44,385 nt of DNA. It comes from Roseovarius sp. UBA6217 (lineage in GTDB: Bacteria > Pseudomonadota > Alphaproteobacteria > Rhodobacterales > Rhodobacteraceae). Positions 24,354 to 32,764 of the stretch are shown piece by piece (position 1 is the first letter of the stretch; every line of letters starts with the position of its first letter). The DNA is taken from assembly GCA_002421985.1 (NCBI GenBank), contig DISF01000038.1, forward strand, positions 1-44,385. Direction: 5' to 3'. Below the pieces are notes generated by a model. It was given only the letters and a program-made list of their open reading frames with translations, did not search any database and was not told the origin of the DNA. A program made the position numbers and the translations under genes.

Positions 24354-27218
24354 ATGTCCGAGCAGTCGAGAACCGTCGCGGTTCTGGGCCCCACCAATAC
24401 CGGCAAGACCCATTACGCGATCGAGCGGATGCTGGGCTACCGCACCGGGATCATCGGGCTGCCGCTGCGCCTGCTGGCGCGCGAGGTCTATGACAAGATC
24501 GTGGCCGTGCGCGGCCCCTCGGTGGTGGCGCTTGTCACAGGCGAGGAACGCATTGTTCCGCCGCGCGCGGCCTACTGGGTCTGCACGGTCGAGGCGATGC
24601 CCGAGGGGATGGGCACGGATTTCGTCGCCATCGACGAAATCCAGCTTTGCGCGGACCCCGAGCGCGGCCATGTCTTCACCGACCGCCTGCTTCGGATGCG
24701 CGGCCTTCGCGAGACGCAGTTCCTGGGCAGCCATTCCATGCGCCCCACCATTGCCGCGCTGGTGCCGGGGGTGGAGTTTCTGGGCCGCGCGCGCATGTCG
24801 CAACTCAGCTACACCGGCCCGCGCAAGATCTCGCGGATGCCCGCGCGCAGCGCCATTGTCGGCTTTTCGGTGGAAAACGTCTATGCCATCGCCGAGCTGA
24901 TCCGGCGGCAAAAGGGGGGTGCTGCGGTGGTGATGGGCGCGCTTAGCCCCCGCACGCGCAACGCGCAGGTGGCGCTCTATCAGAATGGCGATGTGGATTA
25001 TCTGGTGGCGACGGATGCCATCGGCATGGGGCTCAATCTCGATATCGACCATGTGGCGTTTTCGTCGCTGACGAAATTCGACGGGCGGCGGATGCGCGCG
25101 CTTTTCCCGCATGAGCTGGGCCAGATCGCGGGCCGCGCGGGGCGCGGGATGCGCGATGGCACATTCGGCGTGACCGGCGAGGCCCCGGATCTGGAGCCGG
25201 AACTGGCCGGGGCGATCATGGATCACCGCTTTGCCCCGGTGCGCAAACTCGAATGGCGCAACGCGCGGCTGGCCTTTGGCTCGGCGCAGGCGCTGATTGA
25301 CTCGCTCGAGGCACGGCCAGAGCATGAATTGCTCGCGCGCGGGCGCGAGGCCGACGATCTGGCCGCGCTCAAGACGCTGGCCGAGGTGCCGGATGTGCGC
25401 GCCCGCGCGTCTGACGCGCCCGGCGTGCGGCTCTTGTGGGATGTCTGCCGCATCCCCGATTTTCGCGGGATAAGCGCCGTCGAGCACGCCAGCCTGCTGG
25501 AGCGCATATACTGCGACCTGCACGAATTGGGCCGCGTGCCCGATGACTGGCTGGCCGCGCAGGTGCGGCGCATCGACCGCGTTGATGGCGATATCGACAC
25601 GCTGTCGAAACGCCTTGCCCATATCCGCACATGGACATACGTGGCGCAGCGCAAGGGCTGGGTCGATGACGAAACCCATTGGCGCGAGGCGACGCGCGCG
25701 GTAGAAGACCGCCTGTCGGACGCGCTTCACGGCGCGTTGACGCAAAGATTCGTGGACCGGCGCACATCCGTGCTGATGCGCCGGCTCAAACAGAAGGAGG
25801 CGATGGTGGCCGAAGTGAACGATCAGGGCGCCGTCAGCGTCGAAGGCGAATTCATCGGGCGGCTGATGGGATTCCGCTTTATCCGCGACAAGGCGGCGGC
25901 GGGACAGGAGGCGCGCACCCTGGAGCAGGCGAGCCTTGCGGCCCTTGCGCCCCATTTTCATCTGAAGGCGGATCGTTTCTACAACGCCCCCGATACCGAG
26001 ATCGACTTTACCGAACAGGGCGGCCTCATGTGGGGCAAGGACGCGGTCGGCAAGCTGGTGGCCGGGACCGACCCGCTCAAGCCACAGGTCGCGGCCTTTG
26101 TCGATGACGAGGCCGGGCCGGATGTGGCCGCCAAGGTGCAGCGCCGCCTGCAACATTTCATTGATCGCAAGGTGGCGACGCTGTTCGAGCCGCTGATGGC
26201 GATCAGCCGCGACGAAACGCTGACCGGGCTGGCGCGCGGCTTTGGCTTCCGGCTGGTCGAGGGCATGGGCGTGCTGCCGCGCGGCGACGTGGCCGAGGAG
26301 GTCAAGGCGCTCGATCAGGAGGCGCGCGGCGCGCTGCGCAAGCATGGCGTGCGGTTCGGGCAATTCACCGTGTTTCTGCCGCTGCTGCTGAAACCCGCGC
26401 CGACACGGCTTCGGCTGGTGCTGTGGTCGCTTGCCAAGGGGCTTGAGACCTTCCCCGAGGCCCCGCCGCCGGGGCTTGTGACCGTGCCCGCCGATGCGGA
26501 TGCACAGCCGGGCTATTTCGCGATGGCAGGCTATCGCGCCGCGGGCGAGCGGGCGATTCGCATCGACATGCTGGAGCGGCTGGCCGACATGCTGCGCAGC
26601 GTCGACACGCGCGCAGGGTTCGAGGCAACGCCCGACATGCTGTCGATCACCGGCATGACGCTGGAGCAGTTCGCGGGCCTGATGCAGGGGCTTGGCTACC
26701 GCGCCGAGCGCGGTGAGCGCGAGAAGGTCAAGCCGGTGGACCGCGCGGTGGCCGAGGCCCCGGCGGATGCCCCCGCCGCAGAGGAGGCCCCGGAGACCGC
26801 CGGAGATGCGGCCGCCACCCTGCCCGACGAGGGCGTGGCCCCCGTCGCGGCCACCCAGCAGCCCGATCCCGAGATCGCCGCCGATATCCCCGAGACCCCC
26901 GAGGAAGAGATCGCCCCCGGCGACGCGCCGGATGTGGCAGCACCGGAAATCGAGGTGTTCTATACCTTCACCTGGGCCCCGAGGCAGCCGCGCGCTGCCC
27001 GCCCGCAACAGGGCGCACGCGGCAAGCCACAGGGGAAATCCGAGGGGAAGCCACAGGGAAACCCGCATGGCAAACCCCGTGGCAAGGGCAAGCCGGGCGA
27101 TGGCAAACCGCGCGAGGACCGCACCAAGACCTTCAGCGCGCGCCCCGAGAAAAAAGACCGCATCGACCCCGACAACCCCTTTGCTGCGGCGTTGATGGGG
27201 CTCAAGACCAAGGGCTGA
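24354..27218 (+). CDS. SUV3-type superfamily 2 RNA helicase
   Basis: This is a 954-residue protein related to the mitochondrial SUV3 helicase, which unwinds RNA during degradation. The helicase core is clear: motif I GPTNTGKTH (12-20), motif II DEIQ (94-97), motif III-like LGSHSM, and motif VI QIAGRAGR (257-264). The central part is helical. From about residue 800 it becomes low-complexity: first Ala/Pro/Glu-rich and acidic, then a basic segment of KPQGK/KPRGK-like repeats (about 885-930), likely an RNA-binding disordered tail. It overlaps no neighbour and is followed 3 bases later by an S4 RNA-binding gene, supporting an RNA-related role. Alphaproteobacteria commonly carry this homologue, the presumed source of the mitochondrial enzyme. 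Confidence 0.92.
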   Translation: MSEQSRTVAVLGPTNTGKTHYAIERMLGYRTGIIGLPLRLLAREVYDKIVAVRGPSVVALVTGEERIVPPRAAYWVCTVEAMPEGMGTDFVAIDEIQLCADPERGHVFTDRLLRMRGLRETQFLGSHSMRPTIAALVPGVEFLGRARMSQLSYTGPRKISRMPARSAIVGFSVENVYAIAELIRRQKGGAAVVMGALSPRTRNAQVALYQNGDVDYLVATDAIGMGLNLDIDHVAFSSLTKFDGRRMRALFPHELGQIAGRAGRGMRDGTFGVTGEAPDLEPELAGAIMDHRFAPVRKLEWRNARLAFGSAQALIDSLEARPEHELLARGREADDLAALKTLAEVPDVRARASDAPGVRLLWDVCRIPDFRGISAVEHASLLERIYCDLHELGRVPDDWLAAQVRRIDRVDGDIDTLSKRLAHIRTWTYVAQRKGWVDDETHWREATRAVEDRLSDALHGALTQRFVDRRTSVLMRRLKQKEAMVAEVNDQGAVSVEGEFIGRLMGFRFIRDKAAAGQEARTLEQASLAALAPHFHLKADRFYNAPDTEIDFTEQGGLMWGKDAVGKLVAGTDPLKPQVAAFVDDEAGPDVAAKVQRRLQHFIDRKVATLFEPLMAISRDETLTGLARGFGFRLVEGMGVLPRGDVAEEVKALDQEARGALRKHGVRFGQFTVFLPLLLKPAPTRLRLVLWSLAKGLETFPEAPPPGLVTVPADADAQPGYFAMAGYRAAGERAIRIDMLERLADMLRSVDTRAGFEATPDMLSITGMTLEQFAGLMQGLGYRAERGEREKVKPVDRAVAEAPADAPAAEEAPETAGDAAATLPDEGVAPVAATQQPDPEIAADIPETPEEEIAPGDAPDVAAPEIEVFYTFTWAPRQPRAARPQQGARGKPQGKSEGKPQGNPHGKPRGKGKPGDGKPREDRTKTFSARPEKKDRIDPDNPFAAALMGLKTKG

Positions 27219-27221
27219 CCG

Positions 27222-27602
27222 GTGCCCGCCCCCGACGGGCGTATCCGCCTCGACAAGTGGCTGTGGCAGGCGCGGTTCTTCAAGACGCGTGCGCTTGCGG
27301 CCGGGCAGGTCACGGGCGGGCATGTGCGCATCAACGGCACCCGCGCCGTCAAGCCGGCGCAGCAGGTGGGGGCCGATGACGTGCTGACCTTTGCCCAGGG
27401 GCACCATGTGCGCGTGGTGCGCATCATCGCGCCCGGCACCCGCCGAGGCCCCGCCCCCGAGGCGCAGGCGCTTTACGAGGATATCACCCCGCCCGAGCCC
27501 CGCGACAACGACCCGCCCAACCCGCGCTATGAGGGAAAGGGCCGCCCGACCAAGCGCGACCGCCGCAAACTCTTGCCCGATGGCTCCGGCCCGCTTGAAT
27601 GA
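27222..27602 (+). CDS. S4-domain RNA-binding protein (HslR/Hsp15-like)
   Basis: This is a 126-residue protein. Residues about 6-65 form an S4 domain (RIRLDKWLWQARFFKTRALAAG, then GGHVRINGTRAVKPAQQVGADDVLTF), which in Hsp15 binds stalled 50S subunits carrying nascent chains. The tail is basic and Pro/Arg-rich. The start is GTG at 27222, 3 bases after the helicase stop. No clear ribosome site is present, so translation is likely coupled to the helicase. Pairing with a SUV3 helicase suggests a joint role in RNA or ribosome turnover (inference). Confidence 0.9.
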   Translation: MPAPDGRIRLDKWLWQARFFKTRALAAGQVTGGHVRINGTRAVKPAQQVGADDVLTFAQGHHVRVVRIIAPGTRRGPAPEAQALYEDITPPEPRDNDPPNPRYEGKGRPTKRDRRKLLPDGSGPLE

Positions 27603-27665
27603 TCGCGCAGTCTGGACTAGGTCACACCCGAACCGCCGCGCATCCGGCAAGCACGTGAGACGCCC

Positions 27666-28004
27666 ATGACCTATATCGTCACCGATAACTGCATCGCCTG
27701 CAAATACACCGACTGTGTCGAGGTGTGCCCCGTGGATTGTTTCTACGAGGGCGAGAACATGCTGGTGATCCATCCCGACGAATGCATTGATTGCGGCGTG
27801 TGCGAGCCGGAGTGCCCCGCCGACGCGATCCGCCCCGATACCGAGCCGGACATGGAGCCGTGGGTGGAATTCAACCGCAAGTATTCCGAGATCTGGCCGG
27901 TCATCGTCACCAGAAAAGACCCGCTGCCCGAGGCCGAAGAGCGCGACGGCGAGACCGGCAAGCTTGAGAAATATTTCTCGGAAAAACCCGGCGAGGGCGG
28001 CTGA
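27666..28004 (+). CDS. fdxA: Seven-iron ferredoxin FdxA
   Basis: This is a 112-residue cytoplasmic electron carrier, very close to Azotobacter ferredoxin I. Cysteines at 9, 17 and 50 should bind a [3Fe-4S] cluster, and 21, 40, 43 and 46 a [4Fe-4S] cluster; Cys12 and Cys25 are the extra free cysteines also present in FdI. The N-terminus reads MTYIVTDNCIACKYTDCVEV, and the C-terminal extension (EIWPVIVTRKDPLPEAEE) is typical for the seven-iron group. It stands alone between the S4 gene and carD, in a syntenic order known in Rhodobacterales. Its physiological partner is unknown. Confidence 0.96.
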   Translation: MTYIVTDNCIACKYTDCVEVCPVDCFYEGENMLVIHPDECIDCGVCEPECPADAIRPDTEPDMEPWVEFNRKYSEIWPVIVTRKDPLPEAEERDGETGKLEKYFSEKPGEGG

Positions 28005-28186
28005 ACGGGCGATTCGCCGTTTGACGGGCGCAGGCACCGCGTGACGGGGGTGCAAACCCCAGACCGGAAAAGTCAGGAATATGTCCTGCGCGGCGCTCTC
28101 TTTCTTTGAGGCGCAATTTGTGTTATGATTCCTTCACGAACAACATGATGCGCCTGAAACCGTATCCGCCTCATTCGCTGCCGGGG

Positions 28187-28217
28187 TGGACACTACACAT
28201 TTTGGAACACATATACT
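28187..28217 (+). promoter_or_regulatory. Possible carD promoter
   Basis: TATACT (28212-28217) is a good -10 element 69 bases before the carD ATG; TGGACA (28187-28192) is a plausible -35 but at 19 bases spacing, longer than ideal. The 281-base gap between fdxA and carD otherwise shows nothing recognisable. Confidence 0.25.
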
Positions 28218-28285
28218 CGGTCCAGTCAGGATCGTGGCGTGTGTTTTTTCGTGTGCTGGATGGCGCGCTGCAAGGAAAGAACCGT

Positions 28286-28795
28286 ATGTCCAAAGCCAGA
28301 AAGACCGAGTTTCGCCCCGATGAATATGTCGTCTACCCCGCCCATGGCGTCGGGCAGATCATCTCGATCGAGGAACAGGAAGTCGCGGGCATCACGCTCG
28401 AGCTTTTCGTGATCTCTTTCGAGAAGGACAAGATGACGCTGCGGGTGCCCACGGCCAAGGCCACCGAAATCGGGATGCGCAGCCTGTCGAGCCCGGATGT
28501 CATTTCCAAGGCGATGATCACGCTCAAGGGCAAGGCGCGCGTCAAGCGGGCGATGTGGTCGCGCCGCGCGCAGGAATACGAGCAAAAGATCAACTCGGGT
28601 GATCTGATTGCGATTGCCGAGGTGGTGCGCGATCTGCACCGCAGCGACGATCAGCGCGAGCAGAGCTATTCCGAGCGCCAGCTTTACGAGGCCGCGCTTG
28701 AACGTCTCACCCGCGAGGTGGCTGCCGCCTCTGGCGGCGACGAGGTGCTGGCCGCGCGTCAGGTGGGCGAGGTTCTTGTGTCCCGCGCCGCCTGA
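28286..28795 (+). CDS. carD: CarD family transcriptional regulator
   Basis: This protein binds the RNA polymerase beta subunit and stabilises the open complex, influencing rRNA and many other promoters. It is 169 aa. The N-terminal Tudor-like RNAP-interacting domain reads EFRPDEYVVYPAHGVGQIISIEEQEVAG (residues 7-34), and the helical C-terminal DNA-contacting domain starts near 75. The ATG at 28286 has AAGGAAAG upstream; a longer frame reaches back to 28106 but has no family similarity there. A strong intrinsic terminator follows the stop by 20 bases. Confidence 0.95.
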   Translation: MSKARKTEFRPDEYVVYPAHGVGQIISIEEQEVAGITLELFVISFEKDKMTLRVPTAKATEIGMRSLSSPDVISKAMITLKGKARVKRAMWSRRAQEYEQKINSGDLIAIAEVVRDLHRSDDQREQSYSERQLYEAALERLTREVAAASGGDEVLAARQVGEVLVSRAA

Positions 28796-28815
28796 GCCGG
28801 ATCAACCCAGCGATC

Positions 28816-28846
28816 AAGGCCGCACCCCGCGGGGCGCGGCCTTTTT
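28816..28846 (+). terminator. Intrinsic terminator after carD
   Basis: The arms AAGGCCGC and GCGGCCTT flank the inner self-complementary CCCCGCGGGG, and five T follow directly. It is a classical rho-independent terminator for the rightward fdxA-carD direction. Confidence 0.85.
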
Positions 28847-28903
28847 CTTTGGCCGGGGGCGCGTGACGCTTTGGGCGATCCGCCCTGAAGCGGTTGATTT
28901 AAC

Positions 28904-28947
28904 GCAATTTCGAACCGAAAAAGTCTATCAACTTTTTCTGAAATTGC
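28904..28947 (-). repeat. Dispersed intergenic repeat, half copy C (left module only)
   Basis: These 44 bases are the reverse complement of the left module of copies A and B; against copy B only one of 44 positions differs. The right hairpin module is absent. It sits between convergent carD and pxpA, one base from the pxpA stop codon, mirroring copy A's placement next to a stop. Confidence 0.8.
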
Positions 28948-28948
28948 T

Positions 28949-29722
28949 TTATCCGCGCACGCCGTCGAACTGTGCCACGCGCAGGCCCGCCGCCTCCAGC
29001 CCGGCGCGCAGGGCGCGGGCGATGGTCACCGCCTCGGGCGTGTCGCCATGCAGGCAGATCGTGTCGATCCGGGTGGGGATCTGCGTGCCGTCCAGGGCGA
29101 TGATCGCGCCCGCGCGCAGCATTGCGAGGATGCGCTCCGCCGCGTGATCCGCGTCATGGATCACCGCGCCGGGCTGTCGCCGGTCCACCAGCGTGCCATC
29201 GGCGTTATAGGCACGGTCGGCGAAGATCTCGCAGGCAATGCGCGCATTGAGACTGCGCGCCGCCGCCTCCTGCGCCGTGCCCGCCAGCACCATGAGGATG
29301 ATTTCCGGGTCAACCGACAGCGCGGCCTCGTAGCAGGCGCGGGCAAGCGCCTCGTCCTCCGATGCCATATTGGCGAGCGCGCCGTGCAGCTTGAGATGCC
29401 GCACCGCGCCGCCCGCCGCGCGCGCCATCGCCTGCGCCGCGCCCAACTGATAGCGGACCTGATTGGCGAGCGTGGCGTGGGGCACATCCATGCGGTTGCG
29501 CCCGAACCCCTGAAGATCGGCAAAACCGGGATGCGCGCCGATGCCGGTGCCCCCCGCCACCGCGCGCGCCATCGTCGCCGCCATCACATCCGGGTCGCCC
29601 GCGTGAAAGCCGCAGGCGATATTGGCGGAACTGATGATATCGAGAAGCGCCGCATCATCGCCCATTGTCCAGGGGCCAAAGCTCTCGCCCATATCGGCGT
29701 TGAGATCGACGGATTTTTGCAT
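28949..29722 (-). CDS. pxpA: 5-oxoprolinase subunit PxpA (LamB/YcsF family)
   Basis: This is part of the ATP-dependent prokaryotic 5-oxoprolinase, which opens pyroglutamate to glutamate. It is 257 aa, the normal length. The N-terminus VDLNADMGESFGPWTMGDD is the family hallmark, followed by SANIACGFHAGDP with conserved His/Asp, and GAHPGFADLQGFGRNRM. It is the last gene of a leftward pxpB-pxpC-pxpA set, 3 bases after pxpC. Pyroglutamate arises spontaneously from glutamine, so the operon is a damage-repair or salvage function. Its stop abuts repeat copy C. Confidence 0.95.
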   Translation of the reverse strand: MQKSVDLNADMGESFGPWTMGDDAALLDIISSANIACGFHAGDPDVMAATMARAVAGGTGIGAHPGFADLQGFGRNRMDVPHATLANQVRYQLGAAQAMARAAGGAVRHLKLHGALANMASEDEALARACYEAALSVDPEIILMVLAGTAQEAAARSLNARIACEIFADRAYNADGTLVDRRQPGAVIHDADHAAERILAMLRAGAIIALDGTQIPTRIDTICLHGDTPEAVTIARALRAGLEAAGLRVAQFDGVRG

Positions 29723-29725
29723 GAT

Positions 29726-30739
29726 TCATTCCTCCTCGTTCCCGGCCGTTGCGCCGCTGATGAGTTGATAGGACAGAAGATCGCGGATGTCGCGCGGGTC
29801 GCGCGTGAGAGGCGTCAGGCGGCGGCGCAGGGTGGCGCGCGCCTCTGCCGCACGGCGCTCGGCGGCAAGCGCCTCACCGGGCGGCACGAAACGCAGGCGC
29901 AGCGCGGTGCCGGGGGCGGCCTGCGCCACGCGCGGCAGATCGCAGGGCAGCACCGCGCCAATGCGGGGATAGCCGCCCGTGGTCTGGCATTCGGCCATCA
30001 GGACAAATGGCGCGCCGTCACCGGTGATCTGGATATCGCCCGGCACGATCGCCTCTGACAGCACGGTGAGGCCGGCGCGGGCGGCAAAGCCGTCGCCCTC
30101 GGGGGCAAGGCGCACCCCCATGCGGTTGCCGCGCGCGTCGCGGGTAAAGCGGGTCTGCTCGAAGCGTATCACTTCCTCGTCGGGGAAAAGCGCCGTCTGA
30201 TAGCCCGCCACCACGCGCAGCTCGCCGCCCGAAAAACGGTCATCCGGGTCGAGGAAAAGGCCGGTCTCCTGCCCCCTGTCCGGGCCGATGGGCAGGCTAT
30301 CGCCCGCCTTGAGCGCGCGGCCTATCCCGGCGGCAAGGTGGGCTGCGCGCGCGCCAAGCACCTCGGGCGTGGAGATGCCGCCACCCAGATGCAGATAGCC
30401 GTAAACCCCCGCCGTGGCAGGCCCGATCTCCAGCCGCGCGCCCGCGGGCAGAAGGTGCGAGGCATTCCACGCCACAGGCTGGCCGTCAATACGCACGCGC
30501 ATGGGCGCGCCGGTGAGCGCGATACGCAGCGCCTCGGTAGCCGTAAAGGTGCCGCCCATCCCGGCCATTTCCAGCGCTGCCAGCGCCGCGTCCTGCCCCA
30601 GAAGCGCGGCACCCTCAAAGATCGCCAGCCGGTCCGCCGCGCCGCCCCGCGAAAGGCCACAGGCGAGGTATCCGGGCCGCCCGAGATCCTGCACGGTCAG
30701 CCCCGGACCGGCCTGTTGGATATGCAGGGCGCGGCTCAT
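29726..30739 (-). CDS. pxpC: 5-oxoprolinase subunit PxpC (biotin-dependent carboxyltransferase-like)
   Basis: This is the second large subunit of prokaryotic 5-oxoprolinase (KipA/YbgK family), 337 aa. The chain begins ALHIQQAGPGLTVQDLGRPGYLACGLSRGGAAD, the family's defining start. Later, GNRMGVRL and ECQTTGGYPRIGAVLPCDLPRVAQ mark the catalytic half. ATG 30739 overlaps the pxpB stop (ATGA), so translation is coupled. The frame extends upstream inside pxpB, but the family start fits 30739 exactly. It presumably forms a complex with PxpB, with PxpA as third component. Confidence 0.95.
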   Translation of the reverse strand: MSRALHIQQAGPGLTVQDLGRPGYLACGLSRGGAADRLAIFEGAALLGQDAALAALEMAGMGGTFTATEALRIALTGAPMRVRIDGQPVAWNASHLLPAGARLEIGPATAGVYGYLHLGGGISTPEVLGARAAHLAAGIGRALKAGDSLPIGPDRGQETGLFLDPDDRFSGGELRVVAGYQTALFPDEEVIRFEQTRFTRDARGNRMGVRLAPEGDGFAARAGLTVLSEAIVPGDIQITGDGAPFVLMAECQTTGGYPRIGAVLPCDLPRVAQAAPGTALRLRFVPPGEALAAERRAAEARATLRRRLTPLTRDPRDIRDLLSYQLISGATAGNEEE

Positions 30740-31485
30740 TTTATTGCCTCGCAGGTCGCGCCGCCATCGGGGCCGGCGGCGCGCAGGCGCTCGAATTGCT
30801 CGCGCCCGACCGCCTCGAAAATCACCTCGTCGCCGGGGCGCAGAACGAAGGGCACCTCGGCCTCGGGGCGAAAGGGGCGAAACGCGGTCTGCCCGACATG
30901 CCGCCAGCCGGTGGGGGTGGTGACCGAGAACAACACCAGTTGGCGGATCGCCAGCACCAGCGCACCGACCGGAACACGCTCGGTCAGCGCCTGCTGGCGG
31001 GGGATGTTCCAATGCGCGCGCAACTCGCCCAGATAGGGCTGGCCGGGGGCAAAGCCGATGGTCTGCACGCGCACACGCGTGGCGGCGATCTCGGTTGCTG
31101 CGGCCTCGGGCGAGAGCCCCGCCTCGCCTGCGGCCTCAGACAGCTGCGGGGCGAGATCGGTGCCGTAAACGGTGGGAATGCGCCACAGGCGGCGGCCCTG
31201 CGGGAGATCGGCGGCATACCAGTCGCGGCTGTCAAGCAGCGCCTGCATCTCGCGCGCCACGGCCTCTGGATCGGTATGGAGCGCGTCAAGCCGCAGGAAG
31301 ACCGACACCAGCGAGGTCGAGGTTTCCTCCACCCCCTCTGGGCTTGCCCGCTCGACTGCGGCGCGAAACGCCAGCGCCGCGCGGTTGCCCGCCTCCGACA
31401 GCCGGTCGCCGAACGACACCAGCAGACCGTCGAGGCCGACCCGCCCGATGCGGGGAAATCTGCCTTGGGAGTTGCTGTCGGTCAC
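30736..31485 (-). CDS. pxpB: 5-oxoprolinase subunit PxpB (KipI family)
   Basis: This is the first gene of the pxpBCA set, 249 aa. N-terminal LDGLLVSFGDRLSEAGNRAALAF matches the start of the family's cyclophilin-like domain. The C-terminal part holds IGFAPGQPYLGEL, IPRQQALTERVPVGAL, and TPTGWRHVGQTAFRPF, the typical GFxPGfpYlg ... PR...pVPaGsvaia ... PGGWxliGrTp pattern. It works with PxpC. In Bacillus the homologue KipI inhibits a sensor kinase; here the three-gene context favours 5-oxoprolinase. The N-terminal about 10 residues are variable, so the start could be slightly downstream. Confidence 0.94.
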   Translation of the reverse strand: MTDSNSQGRFPRIGRVGLDGLLVSFGDRLSEAGNRAALAFRAAVERASPEGVEETSTSLVSVFLRLDALHTDPEAVAREMQALLDSRDWYAADLPQGRRLWRIPTVYGTDLAPQLSEAAGEAGLSPEAAATEIAATRVRVQTIGFAPGQPYLGELRAHWNIPRQQALTERVPVGALVLAIRQLVLFSVTTPTGWRHVGQTAFRPFRPEAEVPFVLRPGDEVIFEAVGREQFERLRAAGPDGGATCEAIK

Positions 31486-31792
31486 GTCGGTTGCGTCCTT
31501 GTCCTGCCGGGGTCAGGTTTACTGCACCGCGTTCGGCAAAAACAGGGCGATTCCGGCGGCGGGGGGGCAATATCTGGCGCGCGAAGCGCTGCCCAAGAGC
31601 ATCGAGACCAGCAATATCCATCAAGAAACGCTGCGCGCTCAAGCAGATCAACGCCGCCTTCACGATGGTGGCCGACCCGATCCTGACCGAGACCGGCGAT
31701 CTTCTGTCAAGCCGCATCTCGAGCCGCGCCTGAGCGCGATTGTATCGCCACACCCGTTGGCATAGGACAGAGCCAAAGGCGGAGGGTGGGCG
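31486..31792. other. Gene-less stretch with a possible 3' gene scrap
   Basis: These 307 bases include the pxpB upstream region. On the plus strand, 31625-31733 reads as an open frame ending KQINAAFTMVADPILTETG then LLSSRISSRA and a stop. The residue composition looks protein-like, but I do not recognise a family and no start with a ribosome site is present. It may be the 3' remnant of a lost gene. Confidence 0.35.
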
Positions 31793-32764
31793 ATGCTCTG
31801 GATTCATATCGGGATGCCCAAGACGGGCACGACGGCGCCGCAATCGTGGCTTCATGCCCATCCCGATTTTCTGGCCGCGCGCGGCTTGCGCTACCTTGTG
31901 GCGGGGCGCGACCGGGGAACGGGCCACGCGCGGCTCATCTGTCACAACGCGATGGCCGTCGCGATGAGCCGGGGCTGGCGCGGCACGCCCGAGGCGCTGG
32001 CCGAGGAATGCCGCGCCCATGAGGGCGGCCACGCCATCGTGTCGAGCGAGATGTTCTTTGGCCGCGACCTCACCCCGCTGCAAGAGCGGTTCCTGTCGCG
32101 GATTGCTGCGCCGGTGCGGATCGTCGTCTACCTGCGCCGCTTCGATGATTTCATCGAGGCCGATTACAAGCAGCGCGCCAAGAACGGCCTGCCCACCGGC
32201 GACGCTGCGGCGTTTGTCGCCGAGCGGCTGGCAAGGATCGCCGCCGATCCCGATTACATGAACCTCGAAACCGCCTTTGCACGCATCCGCGCGCAGGTGC
32301 CGGGGGCCGGGATCATCCCCCGCCTTTACCTGCGCGACGAGATGGCGGGCGGCAACATCATCACCGATTTCCTGTCGCTCTTTGATGTGCCGCCCGAGGA
32401 GGTGCCGCTCCCCGAGCGCGCCGCCAACCGCTCGCTGTCACGGGTGACAAGCGAGGCGCTGGGCCTGTTCGACGACAAGGCGGGCTATGACAAGAAGGCG
32501 CGGCGGCGGCTGGGGCGGATGCTGCAAACCTGCGGCGATGCGCGGCTCTATGGCAGCGGCGACGTGCTCACACCCGAGGAACGCGCCGAGGTCAACGCCG
32601 CCTTCGAGACGCGCAACGCGGGCCTGCGCGCCGCCTTTTTCCCCGAACGCGACCGGCTGTTCCCGCCCGCCGATCCCGGCGAGGCGCGCCCGCGCGGCCA
32701 TGTGGGGGAGTTGGCCGAATTTCAGCACGCGGTGCGCATGATCCTGCGGCTTGCGCGCGGATAA
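31793..32764 (+). CDS. Sulfotransferase-like protein with PAPS-binding loop
   Basis: This is a 323-residue protein whose N-terminus WIHIGMPKTGTT (3-14) is the 5'-phosphosulfate-binding loop of PAPS-dependent sulfotransferases. The next element, APVRIVVYLRRFDDFIEADYKQ (about residues 102-123), matches the 3'-phosphate-binding region (consensus vryvRdPrd...S.y). It probably transfers sulfate to a glycan. GGAGGGTGGGCG precedes the ATG. It is the first gene of the glycan-modification cluster and stands alone on the plus strand before the convergent fucosyltransferase-TPR gene. Some proteins with this loop act on other groups, so the sulfate donor is inferred. Confidence 0.78.
   Translation: MLWIHIGMPKTGTTAPQSWLHAHPDFLAARGLRYLVAGRDRGTGHARLICHNAMAVAMSRGWRGTPEALAEECRAHEGGHAIVSSEMFFGRDLTPLQERFLSRIAAPVRIVVYLRRFDDFIEADYKQRAKNGLPTGDAAAFVAERLARIAADPDYMNLETAFARIRAQVPGAGIIPRLYLRDEMAGGNIITDFLSLFDVPPEEVPLPERAANRSLSRVTSEALGLFDDKAGYDKKARRRLGRMLQTCGDARLYGSGDVLTPEERAEVNAAFETRNAGLRAAFFPERDRLFPPADPGEARPRGHVGELAEFQHAVRMILRLARG

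Noticed and set aside
23826..28055. A 1409-codon open frame on the minus strand opposite the helicase, S4 and fdxA genes.
   Set aside because: It is His/Arg-rich with no family motifs and lies opposite genes with clear motifs; it is a shadow of GC-rich coding sequence.
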